Under the pieces are notes generated by a model. The model was given only the letters and a program-made list of their open reading frames with translations, made no database searches and was not told the DNA's origin. A DNA stretch of 64,000 nt from Listeria kieliensis (GTDB lineage: Bacteria; Bacillota; Bacilli; Lactobacillales; Listeriaceae), in NCBI RefSeq assembly GCF_003369925.1, contig NZ_LARY01000001.1:620001-684000 (forward strand), in the 5' to 3' direction. The position numbers were made by a program, and so were the translations under genes. Shown here in pieces: positions 54,875 through 62,434 of this stretch. The first letter of the stretch is position 1, and each line of letters opens with the position of its first letter.

Positions 54875-57800
54875 TGAAATGGGTATTAAAATTTCGCTGG
54901 CCGATGTTGATCGTTTGGCTGGTGCTACTTTTTGGATTGATTTTTACAGCACCAAGCATGAGCGACTTGGTTCGGGAAAAAGGCGAAATTAAATTGCCAG
55001 ATGGGTATCCGTCGCAGCTTGCAACGGAGCTTCAAAAAAAACATAATCCAGATAGTGATGGTGAAACGTATCTGGCTGTTTATACATCGAAAGAAAAACT
55101 CACGAAAGCGGATAAAAAGAAAATTGAGAAGTCGCTTGACCGAATTAAGAAAGATCAAGATGAGCTCCATGTGACAGATGTGCTAGACAGCTTTGATCAA
55201 AAAGAATTAGCAGACAAATTTGTCTCAAAAGATGGGAAAACGATTGTTGCGAGTTTAACGGTGGATGCCAAAGAAACTCCTGTTAAAACGATTCGAGAAA
55301 AACTCGATCAGAAAATGGAAATTCGCGGTATTGATACGTATCTAACAGGCAATGCAGTTATCCAAGAAGATGTGGTGCAAGGTTCGCAAGATGGCTTACA
55401 TAAAACAGAAGGTATCACAGTCGTGTTCATTCTTGTCGTTTTGTTACTCGTGTTTCGCTCTGCAGTGGCACCGTTTATTCCACTGATTACGGTCGGAATC
55501 AGCTATTTAACGGCGCAAAGCGTTGTTTCTTTCCTCGTGAAGTATTTAGACTTTCCGGTTTCCACGTATACGCAAATTTTCATGGTTTGTATTATGTTTG
55601 GAATTGGTACCGATTATTGTATTTTACTTCTGAGCCGATTTAAAGAAGAGCTTGGAGAGGGGCTAGAAACTTGGGATGCGGCTATCCAAACTTATAAGAC
55701 GGCCGGTAAAACCGTGCTTTATAGCGCGATAGCCGTTTTGGTGGCTTTTATCTCTCTTTATTTCGTTCAATTCGATTTATATCGTTCAGCGGTAGCTGTT
55801 GGTGTCGGGATTGTTATCTTGATGCTAGGCATCTATACGCTCGTTCCCTTTTTCATGGGGACGCTTGGACGGGTTTTATTCTGGCCGCTAAATAAAAATA
55901 TCTCACATAAAGAAAGCAAATTTTGGGGGGCTGCAGGAAACCTTGCTTTTATGCGTCCTTTTATTGCCTTACTCATTGTTGCGATCATTGTCATTCCACC
56001 GATTGTTATGCATAAAGGGACAGAAAGCTTTGATTCACTTGATGAGATTAGTAGCAGTTACCCATCTAAAAAAGGATTTGAAATCGTTTCGGATAGTTTC
56101 GGGGCGGGACAGGTTTCGCCAACACAGATCTATCTTGAAAATGATGACAATATGCGGACAGGGGAATACATCGCCTTAATCGAAAAAGTTTCCTCAGATT
56201 TAGCCGATTTAAAAGATGTCGACATGGTAATGAGTGCTTCACGGCCAGCAGGGACGCGTCTTGATGCGATCTATGTGAAAAATCAAGCTGGCGAGCTCGA
56301 AAATGGACTTGGGGATGCTAAAAGTGGCATTGGTCAAGTGAAGAAAGGCTTGAATGAAGCGGGGAATGAATTAAATGCTTCAGCGCCAAGTATGAACCAA
56401 GCAATTTCAGGAATTGATTCGCTACAATCTGGAACGGTGGCAACGAAAGAAGGGATTTCGAAACTAGAAGCGGCGCTCGTTCAAATTCGTAATGGGATTA
56501 GAAGAGGAGAAAGTGGAGCTAGTGAGTTAAAACAAGGCGTGCAAACCGCGCGCAGCGAATTAAAGAAACTCTCAGATGGACAAAGCAAGTTACTTCAAGG
56601 TTATGAACAAGTCCAAACGAATCTGCAAAGGTTAGCCGATTCGCTGGCTGATTTTTCAAGCAGTTCTGGAGGAAGCGAAGCCATTGATACGAGCGCATTA
56701 ACTAAACAAATGCAGCAAGTGGGCACATCTTTAAAAGCCTTTGCGGCGGCGCACCCAGAAGCTACTCAAAATGCAGAGTTCCAGAAATTAATGAATGACG
56801 TTGCTGGGCTAGAAACAGCAGGTGAGACTTTCAAAACGCAATTGCAATCTGAACTTGGCAAGCAAACTGCTGCGCTTGAAACGAAAATTAAGCAATTAAA
56901 TAGTGGACTTAATCAGTTTTCCACGGCAATGAAGACTCTTAATAGCCAGTCGAATCAAGTTTCAAGTGGCTTAGCTTCCTTTGATTCAGGGCTTGGTCAA
57001 CTTGAGCAAGGTCTGGATAAACTAGAAACGGGGCTAGGGCAAGCTGCATCGGGTGAAGATCAAGTCATTAGTAAGCTACCGCAAATCGAATCAGCCTTAA
57101 CCCAACTTGAAAGCGGGCAAGGTGAATTAAAAACTGGCTTTTCCAGCATGAGTGGTCAAATCGGTGATCTTTCGAACGGGCTTTTAAGTGGCGCATCCGG
57201 GTTGTCGAAGGTGGAGAGCGGGCTTGGTGAAGCGAGTGGTATGCTTGATGGGCTGTCGGAAACGACTTACGCGAATTCGGGCGTTTACGTTCCAGACGAG
57301 CTTTTGACGAATAAAGACTTCAAGCAAGCGCTGGATCAGTATATTTCAAAAGACGGAAAACTGGCGACAATCAATGTTGTGCTGAAGAAAAATCCGTATT
57401 CGAATGAAGCAATGGACGCGATCGATGCGATCAATAATCAGCTAGATAGTAGCTTAAAAGGAACAAAACTTGAAAATGCTAAAATCGGAATTGGCGGCAT
57501 GACGAGCATGAATTACGATACAAGAGATATGTCGCTTGCTGACTATCATCTTGTGATCATTCTTGTTCTCGTGAGCGTATTCGTTACACTCGTGATTCTA
57601 CTTCGTTCTATGGTGATGCCACTTTACCTAGTGGGCTCGATCGTATTGACATACTACGCAGCACTTGGCTTTACGGAAATCATTTTCACGCGAATCATGG
57701 ATTACGGCGGATTAACTTGGGCGACGCCGTTCTTTAGTTTCGTTGTCCTCGTAGCCCTCGGAATTGACTATTCGATCTTCTTGATGAGTCGATTTAATGA

Positions 57801-58080
57801 ATATACAGGCCTCGATGTACGTGAGCGAATGCTTTTGACCATGAAGAATATGGGCGGTGTTATCTTCTCAGCTGTTATTATTCTAGGGGGAACATTTGCC
57901 GCGATGATGCCTGCAGGAGTCCTTTCGCTGCTTGAAATTGCAACGGTAGTGTTGATTGGACTAATCTTATACGCGGTTATCGTTTTACCGCTCTTTATCC
58001 CTGTGATGGTAAAACTATTTGGTCGCGGAAATTGGTGGCCATTTGTGTCAAACAAGCAAGAACAAAATGATAAGAAATAA
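54874..58080 (+). CDS. MMPL/RND-family exporter with a YhgE-like repeat region
   Basis: A 1068-residue membrane pump. It has two blocks of about six helices (~10-30 plus 180-380, and ~870-1055), each with an MMPL signature (FGIGTDYCILLLSRFKEE; LGIDYSIFLMSRFNEY). The middle (~480-800) is a long extracellular coiled region with many short L-x-x-G-x-x-Q/L-x-x-G repeats, as in YhgE/Pip proteins. The sole neighbour is its MarR regulator, so a drug- or lipid-export role is likely. Substrate unknown. Confidence 0.92.
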   Translation: MKWVLKFRWPMLIVWLVLLFGLIFTAPSMSDLVREKGEIKLPDGYPSQLATELQKKHNPDSDGETYLAVYTSKEKLTKADKKKIEKSLDRIKKDQDELHVTDVLDSFDQKELADKFVSKDGKTIVASLTVDAKETPVKTIREKLDQKMEIRGIDTYLTGNAVIQEDVVQGSQDGLHKTEGITVVFILVVLLLVFRSAVAPFIPLITVGISYLTAQSVVSFLVKYLDFPVSTYTQIFMVCIMFGIGTDYCILLLSRFKEELGEGLETWDAAIQTYKTAGKTVLYSAIAVLVAFISLYFVQFDLYRSAVAVGVGIVILMLGIYTLVPFFMGTLGRVLFWPLNKNISHKESKFWGAAGNLAFMRPFIALLIVAIIVIPPIVMHKGTESFDSLDEISSSYPSKKGFEIVSDSFGAGQVSPTQIYLENDDNMRTGEYIALIEKVSSDLADLKDVDMVMSASRPAGTRLDAIYVKNQAGELENGLGDAKSGIGQVKKGLNEAGNELNASAPSMNQAISGIDSLQSGTVATKEGISKLEAALVQIRNGIRRGESGASELKQGVQTARSELKKLSDGQSKLLQGYEQVQTNLQRLADSLADFSSSSGGSEAIDTSALTKQMQQVGTSLKAFAAAHPEATQNAEFQKLMNDVAGLETAGETFKTQLQSELGKQTAALETKIKQLNSGLNQFSTAMKTLNSQSNQVSSGLASFDSGLGQLEQGLDKLETGLGQAASGEDQVISKLPQIESALTQLESGQGELKTGFSSMSGQIGDLSNGLLSGASGLSKVESGLGEASGMLDGLSETTYANSGVYVPDELLTNKDFKQALDQYISKDGKLATINVVLKKNPYSNEAMDAIDAINNQLDSSLKGTKLENAKIGIGGMTSMNYDTRDMSLADYHLVIILVLVSVFVTLVILLRSMVMPLYLVGSIVLTYYAALGFTEIIFTRIMDYGGLTWATPFFSFVVLVALGIDYSIFLMSRFNEYTGLDVRERMLLTMKNMGGVIFSAVIILGGTFAAMMPAGVLSLLEIATVVLIGLILYAVIVLPLFIPVMVKLFGRGNWWPFVSNKQEQNDKK

Positions 58081-58082
58081 AG

Positions 58083-58126
58083 GATTAAGCACATTTCTAA
58101 GGGAAATGTGCTTAATCTTGCTTTTA
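58083..58126 (+). terminator. Terminator after the MMPL gene
   Basis: GATTAAGCACATTT pairs with AAATGTGCTTAATC, then TTGCTTTT. Confidence 0.85.
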
Positions 58127-58159
58127 ATTACAATGTATTTTAAATTATCTGTAAATCAA

Positions 58160-58188
58160 TTGACAAAGTGTAAATTATAAATTATAAT
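58160..58188 (+). promoter_or_regulatory. Strong promoter of the Abi-associated leader RNA
   Basis: A perfect TTGACA (58160) and a perfect TATAAT (58183) are separated by 17 bases. Transcription should begin near 58194, exactly at the first pseudoknot strand. Confidence 0.78.
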
Positions 58189-58193
58189 TTTTT

Positions 58194-58243
58194 TCAAGCG
58201 ATTAGGTTCGGTGTGCTTGAGGGACCCGAGCCATTTTTATTTT
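58194..58243 (+). ncRNA. Candidate pseudoknotted RNA upstream of the Abi_2 gene
   Basis: Two interleaved helices are visible. TCAAGC (58194-58199) pairs with GCTTGA (58215-58220). GGTTCGG (58205-58211) pairs with CCGAGCC (58226-58232; one G-U). Because the second helix starts inside the first loop, the fold is an H-type pseudoknot. A U-rich ATTTTTATTTT run follows, which could end a short RNA. RNAs upstream of Abi_2/AbiF genes are known from comparative work and recent studies treat them as antitoxins; I recall this but cannot check it here. The identity is therefore a candidate, while the pairing is seen directly. Confidence 0.6.
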
Positions 58244-58271
58244 ACAGAATAAGGTGTGGTGAACAGCATAG

Positions 58272-59249
58272 ATGAAACCTTTTAAAACACACAGGCAGCA
58301 GTTAACAATTTTACGTAGTCGCTCTTTAAATACGGGAAATGGTTCTCATTCGATGAGGTATCTAGAAGAAGAAAATTATTATAATGTCATCAATGGCTAT
58401 AAAGGATTGTTTTTGAAAAAAGATGATGATGGTCGCTCCTTTGAACCTGAAGAATATATAGATGGGGCTCACATTGATGAGATCTTTTGTTTGTTTAAGT
58501 TAGACCGGGGTCTTAGGAATATCTATGTAAAGTATTTACTCAAATTTGAAAGCAATTTAAAAAGCTTCATTGCTTATCGATTTGCGGAGAAATTTAAAGA
58601 ACCAAATGCTTATTTAGATTTAAATAATTATTCAAAAGATTCTCGGAAAATAAAAGCTGTTTTAAAAACAATTTCGATACTGTCGAATACAATATCACAG
58701 CAAGTGAGTAAGAAAAGTAAAAACTCGATTGATCACTATGTTGATAAGCATGGTGGCGTCCCTATTTGGGTTTTAGTAAATTATATAACAATAGGGAATG
58801 TATCTTATTTTTATAGTGTGTTGGATGATTCATTGGCTGAAAACATAGCGAAAGATTTTAATACTAAATATAATCGAGAAAGAAAAAAACAGCAGTCGCT
58901 ATTAATGCAGCGTAAGGAACTAGAATCCATTATAAAAATTGTCAATATTATGAGAAATGTTTGTGCTCATGAAGAGCGTTTTTATAGCAAAAAAACCAAG
59001 GATAACTGAATCGCTTACTTTGCTATTTTTTTTGATATAGATCAAGAACTGTTAAGGCAGGGCTCTTTATTTACATTAACTATTTTATTACGAGCTGTTT
59101 TAAGCAAAAAAGATTCACAAGCGTTGCATAGAGAACTTAGAGATATATTCAAACAATATAAAAACTGTTTTGCTTCGGTCAAGATTGAATCTATTTTAAA
59201 GATAATGGGGTTTCCAGCTAATTGGAGACTATACATGGAACCCATCTAA
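58272..59249 (+). pseudogene. Abi_2 (AbiF/AbiD-like) HEPN abortive-infection gene interrupted by one TGA
   Basis: An Abi_2-family protein read to 59009 as 245 residues. The opening KPFKTHRQQLTILRSRSL and NYYNVINGYKGLF are typical. RNVCAH (R228-x4-H233) is the HEPN ribonuclease motif. The frame stops at TGA 59007-59009, yet the same frame stays open for 79 more codons to a TAA at 59249 and reads ILKIMGFPANW, the usual Abi_2 C-terminal helix. So the full gene was about 325 residues. Either it is a recent nonsense mutant or a 245-residue product persists. The truncated form keeps the catalytic motif. A terminator follows. Confidence 0.8.
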
Positions 59250-59276
59250 CCTCTAAACACTGATTGGAGGTTTTTT
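59248..59276 (+). terminator. Terminator after the Abi_2 gene
   Basis: AACCTC pairs with GAGGTT, followed by TTTTTATTTAT. It lies right behind the downstream TAA, as expected if the original gene ended there. Confidence 0.72.
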
Positions 59277-59355
59277 ATTTATCTCTACTATTTTGGCAAC
59301 CGTGCGATAATTTAGTATAATGAACGAAAGACTAAAACTAGAGGTGGAGACAAAC

Positions 59356-60030
59356 ATGATTCAACTTGGTAATGATTGGGATGAACTTTTAAAAGAAGAA
59401 TTTCAGAAACCGTATTATCTGGATCTGCGTGAATTTTTAAAAGTAGCGTATGGCTCAAAAACGATTTTTCCAGATATGTATGACATTTTCAATGCGCTAA
59501 AATACACTTCTTATCAAGAGACAAAAGTAGTGATTTTGGGGCAAGACCCTTATCACGGAAAAGGGCAGGCACACGGGCTATCGTTTTCTGTGCAACAAGG
59601 TGTGCGGACGCCACCATCACTTGAAAATATTTACCAAGAATTGCAAAATGACCTTGGCTGTTTTATTCCGAATAACGGCTATTTAAAGCCTTGGACCGAT
59701 CAAGGGGTTTTACTGCTAAACACGGTGCTAACGGTGGAAGCCGGAAAAGCCAATTCGCATCAAAATCGTGGCTGGGAAAATTTAACGGATGCCATTATTC
59801 GACTTCTTGATAAAAAGGAAGGGCCCGTTGTTTTTATCTTGTGGGGCAAAAATGCTAAACAAAAAATGGAGCTTCTAACGAACCCAGATCATTTAATTTT
59901 AACGAGCTCTCATCCAAGTCCATATTCCGCAAATTATGGCTTTTTTGGGTCTCGACCATTTTCAAAAACGAATGACTATTTGGTTCAACATGGTGAAAAG
60001 CCGGTTGACTGGCAAATTCCCAATTTATAA
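59356..60030 (+). CDS. ung: Uracil-DNA glycosylase
   Basis: Removes uracil from DNA as the first step of base excision repair. The 224 residues are standard. Motifs: [18 protein letters not shown] (catalytic Asp, water-activating loop), [16 protein letters not shown] and SSHPSPYSA (DNA-intercalation loop with His). The start at 59356 is chosen for GAGGTGGAG; an in-frame ATG at 59320 lacks a ribosome site. Confidence 0.97.
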   Translation: MIQLGNDWDELLKEEFQKPYYLDLREFLKVAYGSKTIFPDMYDIFNALKYTSYQETKVVILGQDPYHGKGQAHGLSFSVQQGVRTPPSLENIYQELQNDLGCFIPNNGYLKPWTDQGVLLLNTVLTVEAGKANSHQNRGWENLTDAIIRLLDKKEGPVVFILWGKNAKQKMELLTNPDHLILTSSHPSPYSANYGFFGSRPFSKTNDYLVQHGEKPVDWQIPNL

Positions 60031-60048
60031 GGGAAGGCAGGAACCTCA

Positions 60049-60375
60049 ATGATTGAGCTGAGTTATTATTGCTTGGAGAAAACCAAAAAAGATGAACTTG
60101 CTTTAACGATTTTTAGAAGCTTGATGGAATCTGTTCAAAGTGACGATTTCCGAAATTTGGTGGATGAAGAAGCTAAGTTATCGCTATACTTTTATGAGCA
60201 GTTTAGCGAGCCATTTGAAAAGCAGCCCGCTATTCATTGTGTGATTCAGCAAGAAGGACCTTCCGTGTTGCCGTTAGTTCTTGGCAATGGAAAAGTTATT
60301 AAAAAACGAAAATTATTAAAAATACGTGAGCTAGAAAAACTGTTGCATATCGGAATCAGTTTTCAGTGTGATTAA
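60049..60375 (+). CDS. Small protein with ArsD-like (thioredoxin-fold) C terminus
   Basis: A 108-residue protein in an operon with ung (18 bases apart, ribosome site GGAAGGCAGG). The segment PAIHCVIQQEGPSVLPLVLGNGKVIKKRKLLKIRELEKLL resembles the last part of ArsD metallochaperones, where a partner value is read from a thioredoxin-like strand. The vicinal Cys pair of ArsD is missing; only isolated Cys residues remain. A metal role is therefore unlikely. Function unknown. Confidence 0.6.
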   Translation: MIELSYYCLEKTKKDELALTIFRSLMESVQSDDFRNLVDEEAKLSLYFYEQFSEPFEKQPAIHCVIQQEGPSVLPLVLGNGKVIKKRKLLKIRELEKLLHIGISFQCD

Positions 60376-60400
60376 TTTAAAAGAGTTTATGCCATACACA

Positions 60401-60441
60401 CAAAAGCCCTCAAATCTGATTTTCAAATTTTGAGGACTTTT
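60401..60441. terminator. Bidirectional terminator between convergent genes
   Basis: AAAAGCCCTCAAA pairs with TTTGAGGACTTTT (one mismatch). Confidence 0.72.
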
Positions 60442-60465
60442 CGTATGTAACTGAATATCTATTTT

Positions 60466-61353
60466 TTATTTTCGGGCTAGTCGAATGGCTTTATCTGTAT
60501 TGGCAAAATGTTCTTTTGTATACTGATGTAAAGTATCGAGCCCGTAACGCGCAATAATTTGAGCGGCTTCTTGGTCCACTTTTGCCCCAGCTCCTTTAGT
60601 TAAAGTCATCCCAAGCTTGTGTTCTATTTCCGCAAAAATTTGAACGAACTTATAGCGAGCGATAATGGAAGCTGCCGCAACAGACAAGTGAAGCCCTTCT
60701 GCTTTAGTTGCAAAATAAACATCTTCACGTACGATTTCTCGTTCATTCGCTAAATAACGATAATAGGTGTTTTTTTCAGCAAATTGGTCGATCAAAATTG
60801 CTTCTGGCCGAGTAGGTGCAATTCGAGCGAGGACATTGGAAAGTGCTCGGTTATGTAGGAGCGCCTTCATTTTCCCTTGATTCATCCCGGATGCAACCAG
60901 TTCGTTATATTTAGGATTCGGGCAAGCGAGAACGCTGTGCGGTACGATTGGGATGATTTTTTCCGCTATTCGGCAAATTTCTGGATCCTTCATCGCTTTA
61001 GAGTCTTTTACACCAAGAGAAGTAAGAAGCGGCATTTGTTCGCGATTAACGTAACAAGCACAAACCGTAATCGGTCCAAAAAAATCTCCAGTTCCAACTT
61101 CATCAGAACCTAAAACATTTTTGGAGGAAAACTGTGGGGGAAGCGGAGAACCACTTGATTTTGATTTTACGCCTGCGGCTTCAGCCACCGTGCCCCACTT
61201 AGCTGCTTCATTTGCCCCAGCTGCTCCTTGAAACATGACTTTCCCAGATTTGTAGGCCGTTATCGTGAGACCTTGCTTTTTGGCAGAAAAAAGAGCACCA
61301 GGTGGTGTTTTTCCTGTAAAAAAAGGTTTGTAAAACGCTTTGATTTCTTCCAT
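60466..61353 (-). CDS. rnhC: Ribonuclease HIII
   Basis: Cleaves RNA in RNA-DNA hybrids. The 295 residues are standard for RNase HIII: an N-terminal TBP-like substrate-binding domain (~1-80, [16 protein letters not shown]) and the catalytic domain starting at [15 protein letters not shown] (catalytic Asp/Glu; GTGD instead of the RNase HII GRGP). [10 protein letters not shown] and the late AGAKVDQEA follow. It lies on the minus strand, away from zapA. Confidence 0.96.
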   Translation of the reverse strand: MEEIKAFYKPFFTGKTPPGALFSAKKQGLTITAYKSGKVMFQGAAGANEAAKWGTVAEAAGVKSKSSGSPLPPQFSSKNVLGSDEVGTGDFFGPITVCACYVNREQMPLLTSLGVKDSKAMKDPEICRIAEKIIPIVPHSVLACPNPKYNELVASGMNQGKMKALLHNRALSNVLARIAPTRPEAILIDQFAEKNTYYRYLANEREIVREDVYFATKAEGLHLSVAAASIIARYKFVQIFAEIEHKLGMTLTKGAGAKVDQEAAQIIARYGLDTLHQYTKEHFANTDKAIRLARK

Positions 61354-61564
61354 TTTATTGGCTGGAACTTGAATGACTGTGTTTGCGATAATTCTTCAAT
61401 CCTTTCTAGGGAATTCCGTATTCGTATTGTATCATAAAAACAGTCCAATTTAGAAGTTTACTTCCGCCTTGAGGCTGATTATATAGCTATCCGCTTTTCA
61501 TCTTGCTTTTTTCGTGATAAGATGACTTTAGAGTATTACTTAGAGACCTGAAGGAGGAGCTAGC

Positions 61565-61819
61565 GTGGCTAATAATGAAAAGAATCGAATTATCACAACA
61601 ATATATGGACAAGAATACACGATCGTTGGCTCTGAACCGACTGATCATCTAAAAAAAGTAGCTCAAATTGTGGACAGCAAAATGCATGAAATAGGCGCGC
61701 AAAACCGTGCGCTAGACAGCGGGAGACTTGCCGTTCTTACAGCAGTGAATATGACACATGACTATTTATTACTGCTCGAAAAGTATCGTGAACTTGAAGC
61801 ACGATTAGAAAATTCGTAA
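61565..61819 (+). CDS. zapA: Cell division protein ZapA
   Basis: An 84-residue FtsZ-ring stabiliser. NRIITTIYGQEYTIVGSEPTDHLKKVAQIVDSKM is the family N-terminal domain, and the rest is a coiled coil (LLLLEKYRELEARLE). It starts at GTG after GAAGGAGGAG. cvpA follows 17 bases downstream, the usual order in Bacillales. Confidence 0.94.
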   Translation: MANNEKNRIITTIYGQEYTIVGSEPTDHLKKVAQIVDSKMHEIGAQNRALDSGRLAVLTAVNMTHDYLLLLEKYRELEARLENS

Positions 61820-61836
61820 AAGGACGAGATCAATTT

Positions 61837-62382
61837 ATGATTTTAACTATCATTTTAATTATTCTCTTGATCAGTGGATTTTTTAATGGGTATCGAAATG
61901 GGGTACTTCGCCAACTTGTAACTATGATTGGTTATTTCCTTTCGTTTTTTGTAGCCTATCATTATTACAGTTTGCTAGCACCTCAAATCCACTTTATACC
62001 ATATCCAAAACCTGATCAGGCAGAAGAAGGCGTCAATCAATTATTAGCATTACTTCACACAGAAGAAGCGTATTATAATGTACTAGCCTTCCTAATTATT
62101 TTTATCGCAGCATTAATTGTTGTACACATGTTAACGAAATTAATTGGATTCCGTGGCCGAATCCCTGTCGTTAGCCAAATTAATGGTTTAATCGGTGGTA
62201 TTTTAGGACTAGTGACAACTTATTTACTTTTATTTGTTGTCCTTTACCTTGGCGCTACGTATCCATCGGAATGGCTAAATGGTGTAATTGAAAATTCAAG
62301 TATAGCGGAGTGGATTTTAACAAATACCCCCCTTTTATCCGAGCGTTTTTATGATTGGATGACACAAGTGATTTCAGAATAG
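61837..62382 (+). CDS. CvpA family membrane protein
   Basis: A 181-residue protein with four membrane helices. The start ILTIILIILLISGFFNGYRNGVLRQ is typical of CvpA (colicin V production homologues), with the later VVSQINGLIGGILGL motif. Members influence envelope stability and secretion; the precise role is unknown. Ribosome site AAAGGACGAG overlaps the end of zapA. Confidence 0.9.
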   Translation: MILTIILIILLISGFFNGYRNGVLRQLVTMIGYFLSFFVAYHYYSLLAPQIHFIPYPKPDQAEEGVNQLLALLHTEEAYYNVLAFLIIFIAALIVVHMLTKLIGFRGRIPVVSQINGLIGGILGLVTTYLLLFVVLYLGATYPSEWLNGVIENSSIAEWILTNTPLLSERFYDWMTQVISE

Positions 62383-62388
62383 AAAGAT

Positions 62389-62419
62389 GAGACCAGTGGC
62401 ATGAACTGGTCTCGTTTTT
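62389..62419 (+). terminator. Hairpin between cvpA and polX
   Basis: GAGACCAGT pairs with ACTGGTCTC, followed by GTTTTT. polX starts right after, so some read-through is likely. Confidence 0.78.
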
Positions 62420-62434
62420 GTAAGAGGTGAAAAA

